From contig NZ_JAZHRR010000001.1 of assembly GCF_036924515.1 (NCBI RefSeq), positions 5,985,001 through 6,049,000 of the forward strand: a stretch of DNA of 64,000 nt. Reading direction: 5' to 3'. The first letter of the stretch is position 1. Every line of letters starts with the position of its first letter. The position numbers were made by a program, and so were the translations under genes. Below, in pieces: positions 17,958 through 26,933 of the stretch. The notes under the pieces are model-generated. The model saw only the letters and a program-made list of their open reading frames with translations. It was not told the origin of the DNA and searched no databases. The DNA comes from Bradyrhizobium sp. AZCC 1610. GTDB taxonomy: Bacteria > Pseudomonadota > Alphaproteobacteria > Rhizobiales > Xanthobacteraceae.

Positions 17958-20900
17958 TCACTTCACTGGCGCCGGCGGGCCGACCACCTCGGCTCCCGCC
18001 GCCTCCTCCACCTTCTCGCGGTCCCCCGCCAGCACGCGCTGCACGCTGACGAAGAACACCGGCACCATCAAGAGCGCCAGGATCACCACCGCGATCATGC
18101 CGCCCATGACGCTGGTGCCGAGGGCCTGCTGGCTGGCGCCGCCGGCGCCGGTCGCGATCGCCATCGGTAGCACGCCGCAGACGAAGGCGAGGCCCGTCAT
18201 CAGGATCGGGCGGAAGCGCAAGGAGCAGGCTTCGACCGTTGCCTCGACCAGCGGCTTGCCCTGCGCGCGCAGATCCTTGGCGAACTCGATGATGAGGATG
18301 GCGTCTTTTGCCGCGAGCCCAATGATGGTGATCAGGCCGACGGTGAAATAGACGTCGTTCGGCAGCCCGCGCATGGTCGCCGCGATCACCGCGCCGCAGA
18401 TGCCGAGCGGCACCGTCAGCAGCACCGCGAGCGGTATGGTCCAGCTTTCGTAGAGAGCTGCGAGCAGCAGGAACACCACCAGCACCGAGAGACCAAGCAG
18501 GAACGGCGCCTGGGAGCCGGACAGCTTTTCCTGCAGCGACTGCCCGGTCCATTCGTAGCCGAAGCCGCGCGGCAGCTTGCCCGCGAGCCGCTCCATCTCG
18601 GCGATGGCGTCGCCGGAGGTGAAGCCGGGCTTGGCCTCGCCAGAGATGCGCACGGCGGGATAGTAGTTGAAGCCCGCGATCTGGGTCGGCCCCCTCGACC
18701 ACTGAACCGTGGCAAAGGCGGAGAACGGCACCAATTGCCCGCGGCTGTTCTTGACGTTGTAGTTGAGGATGTCGTCCGCGTTCATGCGGCTGGCGCGATC
18801 GGCCTGCACGATCACGCGCTGCATCCGCCCGCGGTTCGGGAAGTCGTTGATGTAGTTCGAGCCGAGATTGGTCGAGATGGTCTGATTGATGTCCTCGAAG
18901 GTGACGCCGAATGCGCCGGCCTTTTCGCGGTCGATCACCAGATTGACCTGCGGCGCCGGCGGCAGGCCCTCGACATAAACCTTCTGCAGCACGCGGCCGG
19001 CATTGGCTTCCGCGATCAGGCGATCGGACGCAGCGACCAGCGCCGGATAACCCTTCTGCCCGCGGTCCTGCAGGCGGAACGAGAAGCCCGAGGAATTGCC
19101 GAGATTGTCGATCGGCGGCGGCTGCAGCGCTGAAATCCTGGCGTCGCGGATCGAAGACAGCTCGCGGTTGACGTCGGCGACGATCGCCGCAGCGGAATCC
19201 TTTTTGCCCCGCTCCGACCAGTCCTTCAGCGTGATGAAGGCCTGCGCGGTGTTCATGCCCTGGCCGAGGAAGCTGAAGCCGGTCAGGAACGTGACGTCCT
19301 CGACGCCGGCGCGCTCGCGGAGATATTTTTCGACCTGCTCGACCGCGGCCTCGGTGCGGGCATAGGAGGAGTCGGACGGCGTCTGCACGTCGGTGGTGAT
19401 AAAACCCTGGTCGTCGACCGGCAGGAAGCCGCCGGGCAGCCGCACGAAGGCCCAGCCCAGGCCGATGAACAGCACCGCGTAGATCGCCATTAGCCGGCCG
19501 GTGCGCTTCAGCGATCCCTTGACGGTGCGCGTATAACCGCCGCGGCCGCTCTCGAGCACACGGTTGAACCAGCCGAACACGCCCTTCTTCGCATGACCAT
19601 GGCCTGCTTCAACCGGTTTCAGCAGCGTCGCGCACAGCGCCGGCGTCAGCGAGAGCGCCAGCAGCGCGGAGAAAGCGATGGCGGACACCATGGTGACCGA
19701 GAACTGGCGGTAGATGATGCCGACCGATCCCGGGAAGAACGCCATCGGCACGAACACCGCCATCAGCACCAGCGTGATGCCGATGATGGCGCCTGTGATC
19801 TGCGACATCGCCTTGCGGGTCGCTTCCTTCGGCGGCAGGCCCTCCTCCGCCATGATGCGCTCGACGTTCTCGACCACGACGATGGCGTCGTCGACGAGAA
19901 TGCCGACCGCCAGCACCATGCCGAACATCGTCAGCATGTTGATGGAATAGCCGGCCGCCATCAGTATCGCGCAGGTGCCGAGCAGCGCCACCGGCACCAC
20001 GATGGTCGGGATGATGGTGTAGCGGATGTTCTGCAGGAACAGGAACATCACGATAAAGACCAGCACCACCGCCTCGACCAGCGTCATCAGCACCTTGTTG
20101 ATCGAGGCCTTGACGACGGGCGTGATGTTGTAGGGAATTTCGTAGCCGATATTGGTCGGAAAGAACTTCGACAGCTCTTTCATCTTGGCTTCGACGGCGC
20201 TGGCAGTTGCGAGCGCGTTGCCGGTCGGCGACAGCAGCACCGAAAGGCCCGCGGTCGGCTTGCCGTTGAGCCGCGTGTTGAACTGGTAGCTCAAGCCGCC
20301 GATCTCGATGCGCGCGACATCGCGCAGCCGCACGGTTGATCCGTCCGGATTGGCGCGCAGCGTGATCGCGCCGAATTCATCGGGCGAGGCGAGCTGGCCC
20401 TTGACCAGCACCAGCGCGGAAATCTTCTGTTCCGGCGTGCTCGGCTCGGCGCCGACGCTGCCCGAGGCCACCTGCGCGTTCTGTGCTGTTATCGCCTTGT
20501 TGACGTCGTCGGCGGTGAGGCCGTAGCCGACCAGTTTGGCCGGATCGACCCAGATGCGCAGGGAACGCTCGGTCGAATAGAGCGTGGCGCGGCCGACGCC
20601 GGGAATGCGCCTGATTTCGCCGAGCACGTTGCGGATCATGAAATCGCCGAGGCCGATTTCGTCGAGCGAGCCGTCGGCCGAGTTCAGCGTGATGATCTGC
20701 AGCACGGCCGAGGAGGCTTCCTCGACCAGAATGCCCTGCTGGATCACCGCGCGCGGCAGCCGCGCCTCGACGCGCTTGAGGCGGTTTTGCACTTCCACCG
20801 AGGCCGCGCCGGTCTCGGTGCCAGGCACGAAGTTGGCGATGATTTCGACCTGCCCCAGCGAGTCGCTGGTGGATTCGAAATTGAGGATGCCGGAGGCGCC

Positions 20901-21110
20901 GTTGAGTTCCTCCTCGATCAGCCGCGTGACGCTGTTGTAGAGATTTTCCGGCGACGCGCCGGGATAGCTGGTCGAGATCGAAATTGAGGGCGGCGCGATG
21001 ATCGGATATTGCGCGACTGCCAGCAGCGGAATCGAAATCGCGCCGATCAGGCAGATGAAAAGCGCAACCACCCAGGCGAAGATCGGCCTGTCAATGAAGA
21101 AGGAGGGCAT
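17958..21110 (-). CDS. RND multidrug efflux permease, HAE1 family (AcrB/MexB type)
   Basis: Inner-membrane trimeric proton/drug antiporter, 1050 aa, full length. The start MPSFFIDRPIFAWVVAL is typical HAE1. TM4 carries the proton-relay pair in GILVDDAIVVVENVERIM, and TM10 the partner Lys in IIGLAAKDAILIIEFAKDL. Two large periplasmic loops lie between TM1/TM2 and TM7/TM8. It follows the membrane fusion protein gene by 9 bases, so the two form one operon. No outer-membrane channel gene is adjacent, so it presumably uses a TolC-type partner encoded elsewhere. Substrates cannot be predicted. Confidence 0.96.
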   Translation of the reverse strand: MPSFFIDRPIFAWVVALFICLIGAISIPLLAVAQYPIIAPPSISISTSYPGASPENLYNSVTRLIEEELNGASGILNFESTSDSLGQVEIIANFVPGTETGAASVEVQNRLKRVEARLPRAVIQQGILVEEASSAVLQIITLNSADGSLDEIGLGDFMIRNVLGEIRRIPGVGRATLYSTERSLRIWVDPAKLVGYGLTADDVNKAITAQNAQVASGSVGAEPSTPEQKISALVLVKGQLASPDEFGAITLRANPDGSTVRLRDVARIEIGGLSYQFNTRLNGKPTAGLSVLLSPTGNALATASAVEAKMKELSKFFPTNIGYEIPYNITPVVKASINKVLMTLVEAVVLVFIVMFLFLQNIRYTIIPTIVVPVALLGTCAILMAAGYSINMLTMFGMVLAVGILVDDAIVVVENVERIMAEEGLPPKEATRKAMSQITGAIIGITLVLMAVFVPMAFFPGSVGIIYRQFSVTMVSAIAFSALLALSLTPALCATLLKPVEAGHGHAKKGVFGWFNRVLESGRGGYTRTVKGSLKRTGRLMAIYAVLFIGLGWAFVRLPGGFLPVDDQGFITTDVQTPSDSSYARTEAAVEQVEKYLRERAGVEDVTFLTGFSFLGQGMNTAQAFITLKDWSERGKKDSAAAIVADVNRELSSIRDARISALQPPPIDNLGNSSGFSFRLQDRGQKGYPALVAASDRLIAEANAGRVLQKVYVEGLPPAPQVNLVIDREKAGAFGVTFEDINQTISTNLGSNYINDFPNRGRMQRVIVQADRASRMNADDILNYNVKNSRGQLVPFSAFATVQWSRGPTQIAGFNYYPAVRISGEAKPGFTSGDAIAEMERLAGKLPRGFGYEWTGQSLQEKLSGSQAPFLLGLSVLVVFLLLAALYESWTIPLAVLLTVPLGICGAVIAATMRGLPNDVYFTVGLITIIGLAAKDAILIIEFAKDLRAQGKPLVEATVEACSLRFRPILMTGLAFVCGVLPMAIATGAGGASQQALGTSVMGGMIAVVILALLMVPVFFVSVQRVLAGDREKVEEAAGAEVVGPPAPVK

Positions 21111-21119
21111 ATCCCGATC

Positions 21120-22334
21120 TCAGTGGGACGCTTGCGTCGCCGGTGCGGCTGGAATTGTACCAACCGAGGCATCCGCATCGATCCACGCCTTCGACTTGAC
21201 CTTGTCGCCGGGAACAAACTTCTGGAACCCGTCGACGATGACGCGATCGCCGTCCTTCAGGCCCTCGCTGACCAGCCAGAAGCCGTCCTGCATCGGGCCG
21301 GTGCGGACCGGCTGCGTCGCGACGCGGCCGTCGTCCTTGACCACGAAGACCTCGCTGGCGCCGCCAGCATCGCGCTGGATCGCCTGCTGCGGCACGGCCA
21401 TGGCATCGGAATCGATGCCCTGTTCGATCAGGACGCGGACATACATGCCCGGCAGCAGTTCGCGATTCGGATTCGGAAACTGGCCGCGCAGCGTGACCTG
21501 CCCGGTATAGGCGTCCACTTTGGCTTCGGAAAACAGCAATTTTCCGGAAATCGGATAGAGCGTGCCGTCGTCGAGCACGAGGCGAACCTTGGCCGCTCCG
21601 GGCGCGATCCGGTCGAGGTCGCCGCTTTCGAGTGCACGGCGCAGCTTGTTCATCTCCGCTATCGATTGGGTGAAGTCGGCGTAGATTGGATCGAGTTGCT
21701 GGATCGTGGCGAGGCTGGTGGTCTCGTTCTGCACCACCAGCGCGCCTTCGCTCACCAGCGCGGCGCCGACGACGCCGCTGATCGGCGCGCGGATCGTTGC
21801 GTAATCGAGATTGAGTTTCGCGCGGGCGACATCGGCCCTGCGGCTGCCAACTTCCGCCTCAGCCTGGCGTTGGGCTCCAATGGCCTTTTCGTTCTCTGCC
21901 TCGGGCGCGGCGCGCTGGCTGGTCAGCGTCGCAATGCGCCGGGCGTGCTGGCTGGCGAGATCGAGCGCGGCTTCCGCCTTGTCCAGTGCGGCTTCGCTCG
22001 CCTGCAGTTCCACCTCGAACGGTTTGGGGTCGATCCGGTACAGGGGATCGCCGGCCTTCACCTCGGTGCCCTGCTCGAACAGGCGCTCGACGACGATGCC
22101 TGAAACCCGCGCACGGACTTCCGAAACCCGGGTGGGTGCGATTCGGCCGGGCAATTCGCGAACGATGGCGCGGGCCTGAGATCTGACGGTGAAAGTGCCC
22201 ACCTCAGGGTCGGGCGGCTTTGCCGCTGCGGTTGCGGCGATGGGTTCATTGCAGCCAGCCAAAAGCGGCGCCATCGCAGTCAACATCAAAACGATGCATG
22301 CCGATTGCGTTCGAAGTCCGGACATTGAAAGCAT
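21120..22334 (-). CDS. RND efflux periplasmic adaptor (membrane fusion protein)
   Basis: 404 aa from ATG 22334. The signal peptide ends in lipobox LLAGC with the cysteine near residue 28, so it is anchored to the inner membrane by lipid, like AcrA and MexA. Order: barrel-sandwich half (EVRARVSGIVVERLFEQGTEVKAGDPLYRIDP, about 70-102), coiled-coil hairpin (110-185), second lipoyl half (LNLDYATIRAPISGVVG), then beta-barrel domain. It is the first gene of the pump operon. No TetR or LysR gene is adjacent. Confidence 0.95.
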   Translation of the reverse strand: MLSMSGLRTQSACIVLMLTAMAPLLAGCNEPIAATAAAKPPDPEVGTFTVRSQARAIVRELPGRIAPTRVSEVRARVSGIVVERLFEQGTEVKAGDPLYRIDPKPFEVELQASEAALDKAEAALDLASQHARRIATLTSQRAAPEAENEKAIGAQRQAEAEVGSRRADVARAKLNLDYATIRAPISGVVGAALVSEGALVVQNETTSLATIQQLDPIYADFTQSIAEMNKLRRALESGDLDRIAPGAAKVRLVLDDGTLYPISGKLLFSEAKVDAYTGQVTLRGQFPNPNRELLPGMYVRVLIEQGIDSDAMAVPQQAIQRDAGGASEVFVVKDDGRVATQPVRTGPMQDGFWLVSEGLKDGDRVIVDGFQKFVPGDKVKSKAWIDADASVGTIPAAPATQASH

Positions 22335-22653
22335 TGCCCCAGTTCAAGTTGGAGAGCGCGAATTGAGCATTCGCGACGTTGTCGTAGGAGGACGTCCTAA
22401 GCGATCTTGGGAACTCACGGTTGATGGAATATAGAATAGGGCGAGCCTGCTGCGACGCAATACGGTCTCGCGGCGGCTCAATGTCACACAACCGCTATCG
22501 CGCTGAATTAGCGTCCATTTTTCCGGACTCACTCGATTGTGAGCCGGGTTCACAATGGCGTTCCTGGTTTGGATCGAAAACCAGCGACAGGAAACGGTCG
22601 TTTGGCTGCATACGATTGCAGCAGATGCCGGAACGCGAGGCATCCGGCACGAA
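22335..22653. promoter_or_regulatory. Upstream region of efflux operon with a perfect operator-like palindrome
   Basis: 319 bases without a gene. At 22536-22556 the arms ATTGTGA and TCACAAT form a perfect inverted repeat around a 7-base spacer GCCGGGT, about 200 bases before the adaptor start. This shape fits a dimeric repressor of the TetR or LacI/GntR class. It could also serve the CFA-like gene's 3' side, but that gene is transcribed into this region, so efflux control is more likely. Otherwise no feature is visible. Confidence 0.45.
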
Positions 22654-23697
22654 TCAGTTGAGGCCGGCCTGACCGGCCGCCTTCATCCGGTAATGGCTAA
22701 CGCCCCACTCGCTGCCACCGGCGTAACCGAACAGGCCTGCGGTGGCGAGAAGGAACCAGCGCCAGCGCCGCATCCTCAACGCGGTCTCGCCGCCGTAAAC
22801 CTTGCGGAGCACGCCTTCGATTTCGTCGCGGTGCGTGTCGAAATTGCCCAGCCAGTCCTGTGCCGTTCGCTGGTAATGCGTGCCGCTCCAGCGCCATTCC
22901 TTTTCGACCTCGAGCAGATCGGCATATTGCCGGATCAGATGATGGCTTGGCATCACGCCGCCGGTAAAGAAACGTTGCGCGATCCAGTTCTCGCCATCGG
23001 CGCGATCGAACAGATAGGCGCCGGAGCGATGGGTGAAGATGTGCAGGAAGAAGCGGCCATCGGGTTCCAGCCATGTGCGCAGACGCGTCATCAGTTCGCG
23101 CCAGTCTACCATGTGCTCGAACATCTCGATCGAGACGATGCGGTCGAACCGCGCCTCGGGCACGAACACGTTCATGTCTGACGTGATGACGCGCAGATTG
23201 GCCAGGCCGCGCTTTCCCGCTTCGCCCTCGATATATTCGCGCTGCGCGTTCGAGTTGGAAATCGCCGTGACCTGCGAATGCGGAAATTGCCGCGCCATCC
23301 ACAGCGACAGCGAACCCCAGCCGCAGCCGAGCTCGAGGATCGATTGTCCGCCGACGAGATCGGCGTGCTCGACGGTCTGGCGCAGCGCTTCCTCCTCGGC
23401 CTCCTGCAGGGTCGAGGACGCCTCCCTGTAGAAGCAACAGGAATACTTGAGATTGGGACCGAGCAGGCGGGCAAAGAACTCGACCGGCACCTCGTAGCGC
23501 CGGATAGCGGCCTCGTCGGAATATTCGGCGATGGCGCGCGCCGCCATTTCGTCGGCGAGCCAGGCATCGCTTTCCGCGTTCCCGGTGGCGAGCCTCGTGG
23601 CGGCGCGCGAGCAGAGCTGGTGGATGGCCGCCCGGATAATGGCGTCGGGCAGCGGCACGCGCTCGGCGGTGCCCATGATCGTGGAGACGAAGCTCAT
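22654..23697 (-). CDS. Cyclopropane-fatty-acyl-phospholipid synthase-like methyltransferase
   Basis: SAM-dependent enzyme of the CFA synthase family, 347 aa. The SAM motif LELGCGWGSLSLWMA is at about 120-134, and SIEMFEHM near 188-195 corresponds to the SVGMFEHVG motif. LKYSCCFYREASSTLQEAEEEAL is the family substrate-entry region. GGGAG precedes the ATG by 8 bases. This shorter subfamily is usually found beside DUF1295 and related genes; here the DUF1295 neighbour is only a stub. Its lipid product cannot be specified. Confidence 0.88.
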   Translation of the reverse strand: MSFVSTIMGTAERVPLPDAIIRAAIHQLCSRAATRLATGNAESDAWLADEMAARAIAEYSDEAAIRRYEVPVEFFARLLGPNLKYSCCFYREASSTLQEAEEEALRQTVEHADLVGGQSILELGCGWGSLSLWMARQFPHSQVTAISNSNAQREYIEGEAGKRGLANLRVITSDMNVFVPEARFDRIVSIEMFEHMVDWRELMTRLRTWLEPDGRFFLHIFTHRSGAYLFDRADGENWIAQRFFTGGVMPSHHLIRQYADLLEVEKEWRWSGTHYQRTAQDWLGNFDTHRDEIEGVLRKVYGGETALRMRRWRWFLLATAGLFGYAGGSEWGVSHYRMKAAGQAGLN

Positions 23698-23776
23698 GTG
23701 ACCACTCCCTTTTTAAGCACGATGCTTTGCGAAGCCGGTCCCCACGCTGCGCTAACGCGACCCTTCCGGGTCGGGA

Positions 23777-24013
23777 TCATGCCGGCGGCGGCTGCGGGAA
23801 GATCGGGCTGGTACGCAACCGGCGGTCGCTATAGCGCCACTGCCGGGCATTGGGCGGGGCGCCTCCGACGCTGGCCAGGCCGAGCGAAAAGGTCCAGATG
23901 GTATCGACCCAACCGGAATTGCCGGTCCGCTGCTGCACCATCCAGGCGCCCGCCATCAGGACCGAAAGCGACGCGGCATTGGCCAACGGCGCCTCAAGAT
24001 ATAAGGCCGTCAT
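23777..24013 (-). pseudogene. DUF1295 membrane protein, N-terminal stub
   Basis: 78 codons from ATG 24013. MTALYLEAPLANAASLSVLMAGAWMV and RTGNSGWVDTIWTFSLGL match the beginning of DUF1295 (steroid-reductase-like) membrane proteins of about 260-300 aa. After GGAPPNARQW the frame runs through a short Arg/Ser/Pro-rich tail and stops, so some 200 residues, including the conserved C-terminal catalytic-type region, are missing. A deletion between here and the CFA-like gene is the simplest explanation. A short expressed membrane peptide cannot be excluded. Confidence 0.7.
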
Positions 24014-24188
24014 GAAAAAATCCCGGTTGGACATCGAAACGTTGCAAAATACGCTGATGTCAAAGCCGGGTTTCGGGAGAGGTTCCACCATCGTCCACTC
24101 GAAATCGCGGCTTCCCAGCTTTTTTCTCCAGCCCGCTGTGCCATATTGGTTCCCCAGCGCGGCTTTTCGTAACGGATGACACCTGCAA

Positions 24189-25187
24189 ATGCCCTCAGGC
24201 CCTTCCTCCCGCTCCGAAATGGAGATCGAACTGAGCAAACTGTCCTCGCCCCGGATTTTCCTGGTGCGGATGCTGGTGTTCCTGGTGCTGTGCGCGCTGG
24301 TCACGATCGTGCTCTACAAGCAGATCATCGTCGCGTTCTTTGCCAATCCCGGCCTCAACGCGCTGATCGGCGGGGTGCTCCTGATCGGCATCATCCTGTC
24401 GTTCCGGCAGGTGATCCGGCTCTATCCGGAAGTGGCCTGGGTCAACAGTTTCCGTATTGCCGATCCCGGGCTGGCGATCGAGCGGCGGCCGACCTTGCTG
24501 GCGCCGATGGCGGCGATTCTCGGCGGCGAGCGCTCGGGGCGGATGACGATCTCGCAGCAAACCATGCGGCATCTGCTGGATTCGATCGCGACGCGGCTGG
24601 ATGAGGCCCGCGATATCTCCCGCTATATGACGGGCTTGCTGGTCTTTCTCGGCCTGCTCGGCACTTTCTGGGGTCTGATCGAAACCGTAGGCTCGGTCGG
24701 CAAGGTGATCGACGGTTTGAAGGTCGGCGGCGATGCCGGCTCCCTGTTCGACACCCTGAAGGAGGGACTGGCGGCCCCGCTCGGCGGCATGGGCATTTCG
24801 TTCTCGTCCTCGCTGTTCGGCCTTGCCGGTTCGCTGATCCTGGGCTTCCTCGACCTGCAGTCGAGCCAGGCGCAGAACCGCTTCTATACCGACCTCGAGG
24901 ACTGGCTCGCCTCCACGGTGAAAGAATATGGCGGCGACGGCGGACCCGGCGTCGGCGGCGAGTTGCAGCATGCGATGGATCGGCTTCGCACGGTGGTCGA
25001 GGAAAGCGGCGGCAGCCGCAACACCACGGCGGCGATGGCCAACCTCGCCGAGGCCATCCAGGGCCTGGTCGCGCATATGCGCACCGAACAGCAAATGATC
25101 CGCGAATGGGCCGACGGCCAGGGCGAGCAAAACCGCGAGATCAAGAAGCTGCTGGAGCGGATCGCCAAGCAGCCCGAGAAGAGCTGA
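24189..25187 (+). CDS. MotA/TolQ/ExbB-type proton channel protein (non-flagellar)
   Basis: 332 aa (a second in-frame ATG lies at 24219). Four membrane segments are visible: about 26-46, 56-73, 146-172 and 198-222. The third contains LLVFLGLLGTFWGLIETVG, the hallmark of the MotA/TolQ/ExbB family, and the fourth GMGISFSSSLFGLAGSL. A soluble C-terminal tail of about 100 residues ends in a charged helix. The next gene encodes an OmpA/MotB-like protein with the matching ion-carrying Asp, so the two probably form a stator-like complex. No flagellar, Tol or Ton genes are nearby. Confidence 0.88.
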   Translation: MPSGPSSRSEMEIELSKLSSPRIFLVRMLVFLVLCALVTIVLYKQIIVAFFANPGLNALIGGVLLIGIILSFRQVIRLYPEVAWVNSFRIADPGLAIERRPTLLAPMAAILGGERSGRMTISQQTMRHLLDSIATRLDEARDISRYMTGLLVFLGLLGTFWGLIETVGSVGKVIDGLKVGGDAGSLFDTLKEGLAAPLGGMGISFSSSLFGLAGSLILGFLDLQSSQAQNRFYTDLEDWLASTVKEYGGDGGPGVGGELQHAMDRLRTVVEESGGSRNTTAAMANLAEAIQGLVAHMRTEQQMIREWADGQGEQNREIKKLLERIAKQPEKS

Positions 25188-25198
25188 AGTGGAATGTT

Positions 25199-25316
25199 CG
25201 TGTCCCGGACGCGGCGCAGCACGAAAGTGATGCGACGCAGAGCCGGGACCCATCGCTGGTAGGTCCCGGCTCTGCGGAGCAGCGTTCCACGCTGCACCGC
25301 GTCCGGGACACGAGAT
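25199..25316. repeat. Long palindromic intergenic repeat, family B copy 2
   Basis: Opens CGTGTCCCGGACGCGGCGCAGC, has central AGAGCCGGGACCCAT and TAGGTCCCGGCTCTGC, and closes CACCGCGTCCGGGACACG. The ends are perfect inverted copies (GTGTCCCGGACGCGG/CCGCGTCCGGGACAC), so a long two-part hairpin is expected. Like copy 1 (3371-3489) it fills the spacer of a co-directional pair and stops 16 bases before the next start codon. Confidence 0.88.
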
Positions 25317-25332
25317 TGTCGGAGAATTCAAA

Positions 25333-26361
25333 ATGGCCCTCGCCCGTGCACGCCGCAGCGAATCCGGTTTCAACTACTGGCCGGGGTTCGTCGACGCACT
25401 GTCGACACTGGTGCTGTCGATCGTGTTCCTGCTGTCGGTATTCCTGGTGGTGCAGTTCTTCCTGTCGCAGGAAGTCACCGGCAAGGACAAGGCGCTGGAG
25501 CAGCTCAACGCCAAGATCGCACAGCTCAACGACCTGCTGTCGCTGGAAAAGCTCGGCAAGATCACGCTCGACGACCAGGTCGGGCAACTGCGCGCCGGCC
25601 TTGCCGCCGCCGAAAGCGAACGCGACCGCATCAAGGGGCTTTACGAGGGGCTGGCCAGCGCCGGCGGCGACGCCCAGGGCCGCACCAGCGAGCTCAACAA
25701 GGCGCTCGAATCCGAAAAGACGGTGTCCTCGCGCGCGCTCGCCCAGATCGAGGTGCTGAACCAGCAGATCAGCGCGCTGCGCCGCCAGCTCGCGGCGCTC
25801 GAGGAAGCGCTGGAGGCCTCCGAAAAGCGCGACAAGGAATCGCAGGGGCGGATTGCCGATCTCGGCCAGCGGCTGAATGTCGCGCTGGCGCAGCGCGTGC
25901 AGGAATTGTCGCGCTACCGCTCGGAATTCTTCGGCCGCCTGCGCGCCATTCTGGGCAATCGCCCCGATATCCGGATCGTCGGCGACCGTTTTGTCTTTCA
26001 GTCGGAAGTATTTTTTGACACCGGTCAGGCATTGCTGCTGCCCGAGGGCCGCGCCGAGCTGGATAAACTTGCAACGGCGCTGATCGATCTGGACAAGCAG
26101 ATTCCGAGCGAGATCGGCTGGGTGCTGCGGGTCGACGGCCACACCGACATGCGGCCAATCAACTCTCCGCTGTTCAAATCGAACTGGGAATTGTCGTCGG
26201 CGCGCGCCATCGCCGTGGTGCAATATCTGGTTTTCCTCGGCGTCCCCGCACAGCGTCTGGTCGCCGCCGGCTTTGCCGAATTCCAGCCGCTCGACGCCGC
26301 GCCGAACGAAGACGCCTACAAGCGCAACCGCCGCATCGAGCTGAAGCTGACGGAACGGTAG
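25333..26361 (+). CDS. MotB/OmpA-like peptidoglycan-binding stator partner
   Basis: 342 aa. A single N-terminal membrane helix (17-46) contains WPGFVDALSTL with Asp21 in the position of the proton-binding Asp of MotB. A long coiled coil (about 50-195, rich in LEQLNAKIAQLNDLL-type heptads) leads to a C-terminal OmpA domain (about 210-340) with VDGHTDMRPI, NWELSSARA and NRRIELKL, the peptidoglycan-binding signature. It pairs with the upstream MotA-like channel. The coiled coil is much longer than in MotB. The GNAT gene starts inside its stop codon. Confidence 0.9.
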   Translation: MALARARRSESGFNYWPGFVDALSTLVLSIVFLLSVFLVVQFFLSQEVTGKDKALEQLNAKIAQLNDLLSLEKLGKITLDDQVGQLRAGLAAAESERDRIKGLYEGLASAGGDAQGRTSELNKALESEKTVSSRALAQIEVLNQQISALRRQLAALEEALEASEKRDKESQGRIADLGQRLNVALAQRVQELSRYRSEFFGRLRAILGNRPDIRIVGDRFVFQSEVFFDTGQALLLPEGRAELDKLATALIDLDKQIPSEIGWVLRVDGHTDMRPINSPLFKSNWELSSARAIAVVQYLVFLGVPAQRLVAAGFAEFQPLDAAPNEDAYKRNRRIELKLTER

Positions 26362-26810
26362 TGACCGCAGATTTCACGCTCCGTCCCTATCGTGCCGAGG
26401 ACGAAGACGCTGCGATCGAACTGTGGCGGCTGACGTGGCAGCAGGCCTACCCCGCAATCGATTTCACCGCGCGGGTGGCGTGGTGGCGCGAGCGCTGGCG
26501 CAACGAGCTGGTGCCGAATGCTTCGATCATCGTCGCCGAACACGCGGATGCGCTGATCGGGTTCGTGACCATCGACGGATCAGGCTATCTCGACCAGCTC
26601 GTGGTCAGCCCCGATCACTGGGGTTCGAAACTCGCCGGCGCGTTGGTCGATGAAGCGAAACGCCTGTCGCCCGGCGGCGTTACCCTAAAAGTCAACAAGG
26701 ACAACGCCCGCGCCATCCGCTTCTACGAGCGCAACGGCTTTGGGCATGCCGGGGAGGACGTCAATCCGACATCGGGGCGTCCGGTCTTGCGGATGGAGTG
26801 GAAGGGGTGA
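26361..26810 (+). CDS. GNAT-family N-acetyltransferase
   Basis: 149 aa from GTG 26361, overlapping the stop codon of the OmpA-like gene by one base (TAGTG), so translation is probably coupled. Acetyl-CoA binding elements: LDQLVVSPDHWGSKLAGALVDEA (about 75-97) and the C-terminal KDNARAIRFYERNGF (about 112-126). A WRLTWQQAYP start is typical of this subgroup. The acceptor is unknown; the coupling suggests a functional link to the stator-like pair but does not prove it. Confidence 0.88.
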   Translation: MTADFTLRPYRAEDEDAAIELWRLTWQQAYPAIDFTARVAWWRERWRNELVPNASIIVAEHADALIGFVTIDGSGYLDQLVVSPDHWGSKLAGALVDEAKRLSPGGVTLKVNKDNARAIRFYERNGFGHAGEDVNPTSGRPVLRMEWKG

Positions 26811-26837
26811 CATCGCTGCGCGCTTCAACGGTACGGT

Positions 26838-26918
26838 TGTAGCCCGGATGGAGCGAAGCGCAATCCGGGGCCCCGCGTTCAAGAATCCCGGATTGCGCTA
26901 TGCTTCATCCGGGCTACG
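26838..26918. repeat. REP-like palindrome, family A copy 1
   Basis: GTAGCCCGGATGGAGCGAAG..CAATCCGGG and the inverted CCCGGATTGCGCTATGCTTC..CCGGGCTACG form a long hairpin. Copies lie at 30178-30263 and 58649-58735. It sits between convergent genes (GNAT and the ABC exporter). Confidence 0.9.
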
Positions 26919-26933
26919 CAACGCAATGTCGCT

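Noticed and set aside
24189..26361. Zorya-type anti-phage system
   Set aside because: Only the MotA/MotB-like pair is present; there is no ZorC, ZorD helicase or ZorE nuclease on either side, and the neighbours are housekeeping genes.
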